Source: Sweltsa coloradensis
Lineage: Eukaryota > Arthropoda > Insecta > Plecoptera > Chloroperlidae
Reading direction: 5' to 3'
Length of the DNA stretch: 64,000 bases
Assembly (NCBI GenBank): GCA_024449915.1
Contig: JAMZAV010001846.1
Location: 62,001-126,000 of the forward strand
Shown: piece after piece, positions 26,015-36,424 of the stretch
Numbering within the stretch: position 1 is the first letter of the stretch
Layout of the letters: each line of letters opens with the position of its first letter
Notes under the pieces: model-generated
Seen by the model: only the letters and a program-made list of their open reading frames with translations
What the model was told of the DNA's origin: nothing
Databases searched by the model: none
Made by a program: the position numbers and the translations under genes

Positions 26015-26086
26015 GCCCCGACTGGGGTTCGAACCCAGAACCTCCGGCTTAACGTGCCATAGCTCTACCAATTAAGCTACCGGGAC
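26015..26086 (-). tRNA. tRNA-like gene or pseudogene, anticodon position GTT (Asn-like), left arm
   Basis: The minus strand folds as a 72-nt cloverleaf. The acceptor stem is GTCCCGG with TCGGGGC, the T-arm is CTGGG TTCGAAC CCCAG, and the D-arm is GCTT/GAGC with TTGGTA in the loop. The anticodon loop is ACGTTAA, so position 33 is C and not the normal T. The lowest anticodon-stem pair is A-G. These departures suggest a pseudogene or a tRNA-derived element. Confidence 0.6.
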
Positions 26087-26235
26087 CACAGAACAAACCT
26101 TTAGGAAACTGCTATTTGTTGTGACTGTTGACTTACATGACATAAATCCAACAGAATTTCAGCATTTCTGTTGGATTTATATCATGTAAGTCAACACTCA
26201 CAACAAATAGCAGTTTCCTAAAGGTTTGTTCTGTG

Positions 26236-26306
26236 GTCCCGGTAGCTTAATTGGTAGAGCTATGGCACGTTAAGCCGGAGGTTCTGGGTTCGAACCCCAG
26301 TCGGGC
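26236..26306 (+). tRNA. tRNA-like gene or pseudogene, right arm copy
   Basis: Same sequence as the left-arm copy but on the plus strand, with one G missing in the 3' acceptor strand (TCGGGC). That weakens the acceptor stem and makes this the more decayed copy. Confidence 0.55.
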
Positions 26307-26429
26307 AAACTTTTTCGACAATGCTATGAATCAAAACTATGTCCTAAAGCGGGCTTATGCTTAAAACCAATAATATATATATATATTTCTGATCCTGTTC
26401 CAACTTGAGTTAGGTCAGGGGTGGCTAAG

Positions 26430-26670
26430 CCCCAATTTTCTAGGCCTTTTATGAGTTGTTAACACAGGCTGCCAGCCTGTCATGTCCTCTTCAGGTTCAC
26501 TCGCACTTTCCACAGTCACGCATCCACTTCTGTCTTCCAACAGTTCCTTGCTCGACTCTTCCATTCTCACTCTTCCTGTATATCATTTCTTATTTGATCT
26601 TTCCACTTCTCTCTTGGTCTACCGACTCGTCTTTTAACTTTGTCCCCCCTTTCAAATTCTGTCCTTGGAA
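26430..26670 (-). pseudogene. LINE reverse-transcriptase C-terminal fragment
   Basis: The minus strand reads KRRVGRPREKWKDQIRNDIQ, the GRPRxRWxDxI motif that closes many RTE-like ORFs. Stops and frameshifts follow. The segment ends beside an (AAT)n run at 26680-26729, as often seen at LINE 3' ends. Confidence 0.6.
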
Positions 26671-26675
26671 TTCTT

Positions 26676-26679
<4 letters not shown>

Positions 26680-26729
<50 letters not shown>
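26680..26729. repeat. (AAT)n microsatellite
   Basis: About sixteen AAT units. Translated in one frame it gives a poly-asparagine run that is not a real protein. Confidence 0.95.
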
Positions 26730-26768
26730 TCACTTTTATTTTTCAAAATTCAATTTTTACATTACAGG

Positions 26769-27744
26769 TAGGGATGTGCGGGTACCCGAAAAAGGGGTAA
26801 TTTTCGGGTAGGTAAAATTACCCGACCTCGGGTCGGGCCGTCAATTCCTACCCGAAAAAGTCGGGTCGGGTAGAAGTAATGAAGAAACACGCCAATCTGC
26901 TCCTTTTAAACCTCCCGCTCACACGCCAAACGAACAGCTGACGTCGGAGCGGACCAATCGCTACGACGTGGGCGCGGCTATGCTATGATGCTGTGTCCTT
27001 GGCTCTTCTGGCGCTGTCCCAGGCCCTACTGACCGTCATTACTCGTCTTCTGGTTATTCAACGCTAATAACGGCATAAAGCAAGTTGAATATTACGTACG
27101 TAGGCGAATGGTGAAAAAGAAACAACGCTAATAAACATCGTCTAATGCCTAGGCGGCAGGCCTAGAACAAAGTTGCAATTCATCTAGAAGTCCGATCTAG
27201 TGCGCATCGTTGCGCGCAGCAGAGCGTTGGGAGGAGTCAGACCGAAAGGCTGGTGCAAACGCGCAATTTCGTCAGATGCATGGCTGGTACAAACGCGCGA
27301 TTTCGTCAGATGCATGGCTGGTACAAACGCATGATTTCGTCGGCGGGAAGAGAAAAATACGCGATCGCATCGGTTTTTCTTGGAGTTTTCGTATCGGAAA
27401 TATTAGAAAACGATCGTCACGATATTATTTCCGAGAATAACAAACGATTGATGCAGGAAAACGATAATAGCGGGGTTTCACTGTACTAGGCCTACTCAAG
27501 CAAAAGTTCATAAGACGCCGATTTGGAAGTACTTCGTGTCAACACAGCCCAGAGTGGCTACCTGCAACCAATGCAAAACTGTTTTGTAGGATTTTTTTTT
27601 AAAATGAATTCACAAATAAAAAAAAATTTCACGACCCGAGCCCGACCCGAGGGTACCTACTTCAATTACCCGAGCCCGAGGGTACTTTCAATTACCCGAC
27701 CCGAGCCCGACCCGAGTTCAAAAACCACTACCCGCACATCCCTA
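26769..27744. mobile_element. hAT-like element with 8-bp target duplication
   Basis: The ends TAGGGATGTGCGGGTA and TACCCGCACATCCCTA are perfect inverted repeats. The element is flanked by ATTACAGG on both sides (26761-26768 and 27745-27752). ACCCGA-rich subterminal repeats occur near both ends. The interior 27020-27483 matches, inverted, the Tigger-like element at 49440-50010 and ends in that family's terminus. Confidence 0.92.
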
Positions 27745-27886
27745 ATTACAGGTTTTATATAATTTTTATTTTATGTTATTCTTATACAAATAGCAGCTTA
27801 AAAGATAAAAAGTAAAAACACAAATAAATAAATTTGGAAAAAACGGAACATCTTACTTAATTACTAGTCTTGCACCAGTAAGCAGA

Positions 27887-28091
27887 TCAGCGATGGACTG
27901 CAATGATGTCGTCCGGATGGGTCTTCTTGAAAACGGCTTCTCTCGGTTCGGTTGTAGTCTTGACCCGCGAGTTGACTGGACTAGCGACAGGCGGAGGTCG
28001 TTCCACACTTGCGTTCTTCGTAGAGCCAGCGAGTTGACTGGACTAGCGACAGGCGGAGGTCGTTCCACACTTGCGTTCTTCGTAGAGCCAG
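27887..28091 (-). pseudogene. possible terminal coding exon of an unrecognised gene, disrupted by a 62-bp duplication
   Basis: On the minus strand TTTGTGTTCAG precedes a segment in which a 62-bp unit occurs twice (28090-28029 and 28028-27967). If only one unit is counted, the frame reads through VERPPPVASPVNS to EAVFKKTHPDDIIAVHR and a TGA. With both units present the frame shifts and a different frame stays open to a TAA near 27855. I do not recognise the protein. The gene's other exons were not found. Confidence 0.3.
27967..28090. repeat. exact 62-bp tandem duplication
   Basis: Units 27967-28028 and 28029-28090 appear identical, pointing to a very recent event or an assembly artefact. Confidence 0.92.
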
Positions 28092-28188
28092 CTGAACACA
28101 AACAACATTGGAGACATTTTAGTTACCACCTCAGCATACTACAAAACACAGTTTAGGTTTGATGGTTTCTTGTTTGTGGCAAGTTTAA

Positions 28189-29251
28189 CCCTTTCCAGTC
28201 CAACGGTACCATATGGACCCATGAGATGACGTTTTTAAATTTAAATCTGGGTAGATAATAGTTTTTTTTTTTATTTGACCCCATTTTTTGGGGGGTAAAT
28301 AATAAATTAATAAAAATTTTCCTCATATATAGGACCAACAGCAAATTTTTTAGAGATGATTGAAAATACACATCTCAGCACATCTGCAAAAAAAGCTAAA
28401 ACTGGGAAAAATGGGTTTGTTCCGGAAATGGAATGTCTAGGCCTAGTAGGCTATTGCTATTTATTTGACATACAAAAAATTCAAAATATGCAAAAAACTC
28501 TAGTTTTAGAAATGTTATTAGCGTAGGCCTATATATGATTCAATGACTAATGAAAATCAATAGTATTAATGCAAATTTATACCCCTGGGTATTTTATTTT
28601 ATTTTATAGGGTATTGCACTAGGTACGAATTGAATATTGTATATTGGTTGTATAATGTATTAGGCCTAATGAATAACTAACCATTAATACATAACAAATT
28701 AAAAGTTCATTCTAGAATAAAATATAGTAGGCCTACACTGATACTAGGCCTATACTAATGTGAATTTATAATGAATGTATTTTATGGGAGCCCACTCGGG
28801 ATAATAATAGTACAATGTCTATGATTAATGTACAATGACGTAATGTGAAGTTATAAAGATGCCTATGAAGATTATGGAATTGCATTATATACATGAAATT
28901 GAATATATTATAGGCCATATTGTGAAACTGAAATGTATTGTGAAATGTATTGTAAAAATAGCAATTTGCTAAATAAAAAGTGATACTACTGACTACAATT
29001 CAGAAATTAAAAAAGTCCGCCTCAACCAGGAATCGAACCACGGATTTCAAAATAGAATTTTTACTTAAAATTAAGCTTTTATTCAAATTTCAAAATTTCA
29101 CAAAATTTCTTCAAATTCATGATAAAAAAAATTAAATTAAAAACAAAACAATAACTAAAAATACTAAACTTCTTAGAAAAAAATGCAAAACTCAAATTGT
29201 TTGCTTAAAATTAGTCTACCTAATTTTCACGGAAATTTGGGCCTGAAAGGG
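28189..29251. mobile_element. TTAA-flanked (piggyBac-like) element
   Basis: Both sides carry TTAA (28185-28188 and 29252-29255). The ends CCCTTTCCAGTCC and GGGCCTGAAAGGG are imperfect inverted repeats. The minus strand at about 29050-29010 contains GTGGTTCGATTCCTGG, a tRNA B-box-like sequence. No transposase is visible. It shares the CATTTCTAAAACTAGA region with the element at 40122. Confidence 0.7.
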
Positions 29252-29500
29252 TTAATTTAAAAAAAAACTTTTTAGGCCTTGAGTCTACCAACTCTGAAAC
29301 ATAATTGATTTTCAGTGGGGGTCATTAAATTTAAAGAAGAAAAAGACAACCCCGTTTTTGCCAAAATCATCAGCGAGCAAACAATGACCAGCCAGAGAAC
29401 AGTATTTTAAATAGGAAACATGAGCCAAACAAGCTGGACTTGAATGCACCCACAGACATCGCCAGAATCAACCGACAAACCCAATGGAACAAGCTTAGAA

Positions 29501-30096
29501 CTGGGTTGCCGTTTTTACGGATTTTATCTGTTTTAAAGGATATTGGGGGTGCAGGGCTGGGCAAAAAATCTATATTTCAAAGTGATATCGATAAGTGGGA
29601 ATATTTTCGATACATAAATAATCAAAATTTACACGAAAAATGCTAAATTTCGTAATTTAGGTGGAGGTGCCGGGTAGGTAGTCTAAATTAAATCAATCAT
29701 GGTGGAGGTGCCGGATAGGTAGTCTAAATTAAACCAATCATGGTGGGGTGGAGGTGCCGGGTAGGTAGTCTAAATTAAATCAATCATGGCGGAGGTGCCG
29801 GATCATAAAACGCGATTGTGAGATAGTAAAAATTGTTCAACATGCATTTATGGTGATACCTTATCAACCCTATTTGGCCTCAAAATCATTAAAAATAGGC
29901 CTACTTTAAATTTTTTTATATTTCCAATGTTTATACAACAATTATAACATTTTGATAAATCGATGTCATATCGAAATTGGTACATTTAGGCCTAGGCAAA
30001 GGATTTTTAAGGATTTGAGTGTTTCATTTAAGGATTTCCAAGGATTTTTGGTGTGCTCAAACAGGATTTTTAATTTTTTCTTGGTGGCAACCCTGG
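29501..30096. mobile_element. transposon remnant with CTGGGTTGCC/GGCAACCCTGG ends
   Basis: Inverted ends of about 11 bases bound 600 bp that include GGATTTTTAAGGATTTG-type repeats. Single ends of the same family occur at 14530-14548 and 2453-2462. The target duplication was not resolved. Confidence 0.5.
29655..29805. repeat. 50-bp tandem repeat, about three units
   Basis: Each unit has GGTGGAGGTGCCGG(G/A)TAGG, then TAGTCTAAATTAAA, then CAATCATGG. It lies inside the preceding element. Confidence 0.85.
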
Positions 30097-30589
30097 ATTA
30101 GATTTTAGAGACAGAGAAAAAAAGAAACAACAAATGTGGATTGAGATGAGGCCGGCATGCTTATTTTACACTTTCAAATATGTCTCAGCCAATTTTAGTC
30201 GTGCATCTATTTGTGATTTTATATACGTAATTGTGTAAAAATTAATTATGAAGGTATCTATCATAGAAACTTTCCATTAGGGCTAATCGATTAGGCCTAG
30301 TATAGGCAAAATAAACAAAAACTAAGTTAAATTTTCCTGAATTTAGAATCTGTCAAAATGGTGAAAAACACCCAAATAACTTGGATTTTCTGATTGATCC
30401 ATGATAAATATTGAAAATATGATATAAAAGGGACGTAGGTAGGCTACAGATGTCTGTCATTACTCATTATCAAGTATGCCAAGTTCTTTTAAGGGAGGAC
30501 ACAGGTGAAAAAGGCGTGAATAAACGAAATAGTTACATAAAATAAAAAATGTGTTTTATGCTTTATATAATTCTAATAAGTAAAAAAAA

Positions 30590-30830
30590 AAAAAAAGCTT
30601 TTTTAATTTAGTAGTTTTTTTAAACGTGTATATATATATTGTATTTTTTGTATAATTATATATATATATATATATTTATTTACGGTTTAACGTATTTTTA
30701 TACACATTATATTATAATAAATGTAACATATTATATTTATATACATTTTTTATAAAATATATTTATTATTATTAATTAGTTTAATATAAATAGTACATAT
30801 AATATGTTATTGTAATTTCGTTCATTGTTC
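30590..30830. other. AT-rich low-complexity stretch
   Basis: Poly-A and TATATA runs with AATAT/ATAAA words. The whole stretch 30100-31840 has no gene I can support, apart from short open frames near 31623-31790 that I could not assign. Confidence 0.7.
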
Positions 30831-32020
30831 ATTATCTCCGATCTTTTTAAACTACGGTACGCATTACATATTTGGGAAACAAATATTTCCTATACCATTT
30901 GACCAAATGAGCTGATTTTTTTATGGTGGCTCATACTACATTTACCTACAAACTGTGGAATCGAATTTTAGATTAATTAATATTTTATTTTATTTATTTT
31001 ATTTAAGTAAGCCTTCTACAGTGTTCACTCATATGCATGTCATATAGACATGCGAGTATTTACTCCCATGGGAAAATAATTTGTAAGATAATTATTTGTC
31101 ATATATTATATATTTATTTTGATGATGTGCCAATCAAAATATATAAGTTAAAACTTAAAACCCATACACAAGATTGTAATGCAGAGCCAATAGAAGATTT
31201 TAAAATTAATTTGAGACTTCTATGTTGAAGGGTATAGAAATGACATGTTTCCCTAGCATTGACGGTTTTTAGGGTGGTTTTAGGGTTTTTTAGGGGTTGA
31301 AAAGTTGAAAATTTGGAAAATGGTTTGGTATATTTTCAATTTGTTTTGTTGTTTTCTACCTATCCCCAAATTTTCATGAACATTGCATTAACGGCATAGA
31401 ATTTGGAATTTTCACCTGTGTCCTCCCTTAAGATGTAGGCCTAATGATTTAAGGCTGCAGGACAAGGAACGTGCCGAACATCAAATCTCTGAAGATAATC
31501 TCTGAAGTGGAGCTCTCAATGCCTGCTGGCTGAGGTAGCAGAAGCTTTGGGACACAACCTGAACTGCTTGACTCACCTCTGTACGCCTACACTGGTTAGC
31601 TGGAGATGTGTGAGTTTCAGTTGTGTCCTCGTCAGCAGGTCTGAAGACGAAGGCACTAGACGATCGTTTTCAGTCTTTGGACGCCATGTTGGAGGCTGAT
31701 CGACACTCCGTTCATGTAGAGAGATACAGTACGGCCAGTGTAGGCCTATGCCTAAGAGCAGAGAGATTTTAAAAAAAGTAGGTAAATAAAAAGAATTACT
31801 GAGCTACAAAAGTAATCAATGCTGATACAGTAGTGTGGTCATTTAATGCCGCGTTTACAAGGTACAACCGATAAAATTTTTAATTTGAAAAGTAAAAAAC
31901 AAAAAATCCAACACCAGAAATATGTTATGCCCATTGTTGTCTGCTATGCGGCTACAAGGGTGGCAATGCAAGATCGTTTTCAATCAGGGGCACACATTGG
32001 CGATCTGCTTCACCCCCTTT

Positions 32021-32131
32021 GCCAACAGCACGTGGTGTTCCCAAGTGGTCACCTACTCAAGTACCGACCACGCCCGATGTTGCTCAACTTCGGTGATCTA
32101 TCGAGAACCGGTGTATTCAACATGGTAAGGC
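32021..32131 (-). ncRNA. 5S rRNA-like sequence (pseudogene or SINE3-type head)
   Basis: The minus strand begins GCCTTACCATGTTGAA and runs through ACCGGTTCTCG, GATCACCGAAGTTGAGCAAC, ATCGGGCGTGGT, GTACTTGAGTAGGTGACC, TTGGGAACACC and GTGCTGTTGGC. That is the 5S rRNA order. The internal promoter box A (AAGTTGAGCAAC) and box C (GTACTTGAGTAGGTGACC) are recognisable. The first seven bases and the closing stem are missing. Changes at otherwise fixed sites argue for a derived copy. Confidence 0.8.
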
Positions 32132-32395
32132 AATTTGAAAAGTAGGCCTACGTATAATCTATTAGTAGGCCCTACTACATTTGGGCCAATATGGTACTAA
32201 GTCAACTGTTTATGTCACACTAGGTGTGTTTATTTTATCGATCTTTAGTTAACAAGTTCTGGTGTTTTAAAAATGATATGTCATTTTGCCCTATGTTTGT
32301 TATTGTTGCTTGAAAGTTGTAGATAGAGAGGTAACATCTTGATATCTGCGTGGGTTGTGTATTCAGGCCAAGCTGAAACTGTTACATACTGGTAG

Positions 32396-33295
32396 CTAAG
32401 CATAAATGACATAGGGCAGGGAATAACATCAAGAATAAGATTATTTGCAGATGATTGTGTTTTGTATAGAGCAATAAGGGGGATTGAGGATGTTAGGTTG
32501 TTGCAGGCAGATCTGGGGGTAATAGAGGAATGGGTCACAGCAAATAAGATGGGTTTGAACATAGGTAAATGTAAGGTGGTTGGTTTCTCGCGAAGAATAA
32601 TTAAGGTAGGTAGGACATACACTTTAATGGGGGCTGTTATGGAGAAAGTAGGAACGTATAAGTACTTAGGGGTGATGTTGGCAGAGGATTTGGGTTGGGG
32701 GGATCAGGTGCAAGAAGTTGTTAAGAAGGGAAATAGGGCTCTGGGTTTTGTTATGAGAAATCTAAGAGGGGCCAGCCGGGAGGTTAAAGATCGGGCATAT
32801 AAGGTAGTGGTTAGACCTGTCCTGGAGTATGGGGCGGCGGCATGGGATCCGTATAAGTTGGGGGAGGTTTTGGAAGTAGAGAAAGTCCAACGTAGGGCGG
32901 CAAGAAGGGTTACGGGAAAGGTTAGGCGGTGGCGGTGGGAAGAGGATGATAAGGGGAATGTAGAGAGAGTATATGACAGTGTCACTGCAATGTTAGGAGA
33001 GTTGGGGTGGGAGTCATTAGAGGGAAGAAGAAGGGAGGTTAGGTTGTGCAATATGTACAGGGCGGCTAGGGGAAGTAGGGGGTGGGGGGACATCCGCAAT
33101 AGGCTACAAGAGGGGCTTTACAGGGGAAGGGGGGATCATTCATGGAAGTTCCAGCGTCAAGTAGTAAGAACGGATCTGGGTCGGTATGGTTTCATGGAAA
33201 GGACTGTTAGGGAATGGAATGACTTGCCGGGGGATATTGTAGGTAGTGGGTCTTTAAGGGAATTTAGATCATTTTTAGGGGGGGACAGTAATTAG
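32396..33295 (+). pseudogene. 5'-truncated non-LTR retrotransposon reverse transcriptase
   Basis: The frame is open for 299 codons. It begins SINDIGQGITS and then IRLFADDCVLYR, which holds the FADD catalytic motif of palm domain C. Then come LQADLGVIEEW, MGLNIGKCKVVGF, KYLGVML, VVRPVLEYGAAAWDPY and VQRRAARRVTG, all standard for CR1/Jockey-type elements. It ends REFRSFLGGDSN and a stop. The endonuclease and the first RT motifs are absent, and a stop precedes at 32393. The intact frame suggests a young insertion. The 3' tail carries ATGTTATGTT repeats. Confidence 0.88.
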
Positions 33296-33402
33296 GTCTG
33301 GGGGGAGTGAGTGGTTGCCACCGGGCGGAAGGGCCCATTTGCAACCGTTACGAAAATGTTATGTTATGTTCTTCCATAGTCCATGGGTTATTATTATTAT
33401 TA

Positions 33403-34175
33403 CTAGGAAAACGCTTAAGTCCCGCCGCGTTGTTGGATGAGCGTAATTGGTGCATTGAGCTGCCATGTGTTATGCGGATTTTCTGTTCTGTGAAAAAATC
33501 ATTACTAAGTTGAAGATTTTTTTTAAATTATTTAAAATAAATAAAAAATAAACTTTAATTCTTAATTTTTTTAATTAATCGTAATTTTAAAAAAGAAAAA
33601 AATTGTAAAATTTTAATTTTCATAAGAAATAATTAGTCGATTGAGCTCAAATTTCACACAAATATATTAATTCATAAAATTAAGGTTCTGTGAAAAAATC
33701 ATTACAATTGGACAAAGCATGTAGGTGTTATAAGTCGAAGAATTATTTTAAAATAGAAAACCCCCGTAAAATTCGATTTTCATGAGAAATAATTTTTCGA
33801 TTGCGCTTAAATTTTCCACGAATATATAAATTCATAAAATAAAGGTTCTGTGAAAAAATCATTACAATCGGACAAAGCGTGTAGGTATTATAAATCGAAG
33901 AAATTTTTTAAAAATAAAAAAAAATCGTAAAATTGCAATTTTTATGAGATTTTTTTTTTTCGATTGCGCTCAAAAACGTGGCAGTTCTAAGTTCAGAGAT
34001 TTCGAAGGTCACAATAAAATTTCATCGCAATCGGAGTATCGGTTTAGCCGGAATCGTGCTAACAAACAGACAAAAATACAAAAAAAAAAGAAAAAGAAAG
34101 AAAAAAAAACATTCCGGATTTTTTTCTCCAGTGTAGTGAAATGGAATCTTCGCTTCGCTCGCTTCGCTCATCCAA
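33403..34175 (-). mobile_element. Helentron-like element, family 1, copy a
   Basis: On the minus strand the 5' end is TTGGATGAGCGAAGCGAG. Near the 3' end comes the complement CGCTCATCCAACAACGCGG, then CGGGACTTAAGCG, TTTTCCTAG and T. AACGC and GCG(T) can form a small terminal stem. The interior has repeats of CTGTGAAAAAATCATTAC. No Rep/Helicase is present. Confidence 0.72.
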
Positions 34176-35449
34176 TTATTATTATTTATTTTCCACTAAT
34201 AGGCTTAGTAGGAAGGTTGGCAGAAAAGGGCAGTATGCATGTTATAATCAACATTAATTCTGAAGCTAATTTCGTTTACCTACCTTGTAACAATCGTCAA
34301 TAGGGCTTACAACGAATTTTTTAAAAATTGTTTGAAGGCATGAGAGTTGTGTATTTCTATTTACGTATTTTTGGCAGATGAAAAGTCGGGACAGTCGTAC
34401 GATGTAGAATGAAGGAGGCGTGAACTGAACATGGCCGACAGGCACTGTGCGTGTCTTTGTGATTAATCTGTGAAATGAACCTTTATAATTGTATATTTTT
34501 GGAGTGGTTCGTGTTAATAAATCGTTTATAATGAGTTCTTCTTGATTTGTTTCTCATTTGAAATTGTTTTTGGTTGTTTTTATTGAAGAAAAACAGTGTT
34601 GAAAAGTTGGGGGCTAGGCCTACCAACCGAAGAAAAACCCCCAAATTATGGTACTTCTTAGGCTGGTTGGCAAGGTCCAACTTTTTTAACAAGCGGAAAA
34701 GTAGGTTGGGGGGGAGGGGAGCGCTAAGCACATGTTTTAATAATAGTAATAATATTGTAAAACATAGGCCTACGCGCTTCGCCCCCCCCCCCCCCTAACA
34801 TCGCTTCGCAGTATTAAAAAGTTTTGGTCCATGCCAACCGGGTACTTCCTCCCTGAAGCCTATCGCGGGTGGCCCCCACTAATTATTTCCCCAAACTGCC
34901 CTACCTACCTAGGGCCTACCTTTGTGTATGCCTAGGCCTAGCCTATACCTATACCTATACATATTGAAAATGCAGTCGACCAATAGCTGGCCTAAACTTT
35001 AATTTGTGCCTGTTATACACTACCCTAGACCTAACCAATACTTGGCCAATACTTCCGATACCGTTGCCCGGACTTGTGCAAGGGCCTAGCCTAGGCCTAG
35101 TAGGCGTTGTGTGTTTAATATCCCTCCATATTCAATGGCCTAGGCCTAGGCTTTGGGTTTCATTAATCAATAACAAAAACAAAAACATCACTCGCGTTGT
35201 CTCCATTTGCTTATACTTTGACGGTAGAGTTGTAATTTAAAACCAAAGATAAAATAAAAACCTGCTTATGAAAACAAACTTATCAGCCGCCATGCTAAAA
35301 CTTGTTGCACTTGCACATGCCAAGGTAACGCACATGCACTTCGGCACAGTAGGTTCGCAGATTTTGATTGGTTGCTACGAGGTTCTAGTCAACCAATCAA
35401 AAACGTTGCTCTCACCTAAAAGTGGGTATCACTTTTCTGTCTTCTTTGA

Positions 35450-35635
35450 GTCGATTCTTATCAAGAGACGATCAGTCGAACCCTCCAGGTCAAAAAACTG
35501 GGAGAAGCCATGCTCAAAGAAAAAAAGATCCCCCACGGGGTGGTAAAAAGATACCCCGAGCTGGAACCACGAGCTCCCGTGTTACCAAAAATTCGGAAGA
35601 TTAATTCACAGAAAGAAAGCACCATCGAAGACTGA
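35450..35635 (+). other. open frame of 61 codons, possible exon, unrecognised
   Basis: The frame is open from after a TGA at 35447 to a TGA at 35633. A possible acceptor (CCCTCCAG) stands at 35488, with a first ATG at 35510. The composition looks protein-like (KEKKIPHGVVKRYPELEPRA, then PVLPKIRKI). No family is recognised. It may be chance or a transposon relic. Confidence 0.15.
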
Positions 35636-36339
35636 ACCATGGTAACGGGAGTTTCCCGCGAGCCCCGAGAAACCCCGAGAAAGGCAGTGATGGGGCATTT
35701 TTTTTTTCGGTTCAGTTCCAGCCTGCTGTCAGTTTTTCTTTTTTGGGTTTTTTCTCTTTTTTTTAGTGCCAAAATAAAAGTTTTGAGTTTTTTGAGAGTT
35801 CTAAAACCATCTTGCGCGCCAAGGCTTTTGTAAATACTCGTTAGTCAGAATAAAACGCGGGTTTGTGTATGAAAAAAGAACTGGCCCCAGCAAGCCCAGG
35901 TTGGCCTAGCCCTGGGCCTGGGGGTGGTGTTGCAATATGGGATTTTGATGAACATTAATGTCCCAATAGGTTTCCAAAGCCCCCAGAAAGCGTTGAAAGA
36001 AATAATAAAAGTGTTGGGATACTCTCTTCACGACTTTTAACATTTCTTTAAATTTAAAATGAACAAAACCATGAAAAAAAAAGGGAAAAACCCCCACCGG
36101 CGCCCCCAAAAAACCCAGATACCCCAAGCAGTAGTCACTAGGTTTCGCTAGTTTTACTTGTAGTTTGGAAAAGTCTTTATAGATCGCGACACTAAAGTTT
36201 AATGTTGGGGCTGCTTTTTATGAATTTAACTTCCGAACTTTAAAATAATTTTTTCGGTTCCGTATTTTTAAAATTTTTGTTTCCCCCTCTTCCCCCGGGT
36301 TTTTTCTCTATGGATACCCCTCTTTGATTCTCTCTAAAT

Positions 36340-36424
36340 TGTTGTTTGCTGCACAAAACTGGTGCGTGTCTCATTTCTTTTTCTACATCGCGAGATCTGA
36401 TTTTCTTACACAACGCAACTGAAG
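36340..36424 (+). other. candidate 5' UTR exon of CHTOP (weak)
   Basis: A pyrimidine-rich stretch is followed by sequence ending CTGAAG and a good donor GTAAGTGTG at 36425. It is 7.7 kb upstream of the first coding exon. A second similar donor (GTAAGTATT) is at 36972. There is no transcript evidence and either could be chance. Confidence 0.12.

Larger units (their letters stand above)
25988..26332. repeat. long near-perfect hairpin with a tRNA-like sequence in each arm
   Basis: Arms 25988-26156 and 26166-26332 are almost perfect inverted copies, separated by the 9-base spacer TTTCAGCAT. Each arm carries a tRNA-like sequence facing inward or outward from the loop. An (AAT)n/(ATT)n stretch flanks the left side. 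Confidence 0.95.

Noticed and set aside
26456..26800. 114-codon ORF with a poly-asparagine run
   Set aside because: It is an (AAT)n microsatellite joined to an antisense LINE fragment.
31623..31788. Open plus-strand frame after GAGTTTCAG (LKTKALDDRFQSLDAMLEAD)
   Set aside because: It looks protein-like, but there is no donor, no upstream partner exon and no recognised family, so I do not call a gene.
31846..32145. 99- and 68-codon plus-strand ORFs
   Set aside because: The bases are a 5S rRNA-like sequence on the minus strand.
32704..33099. 131-codon minus-strand ORF
   Set aside because: Antisense shadow of the reverse-transcriptase frame on the plus strand.
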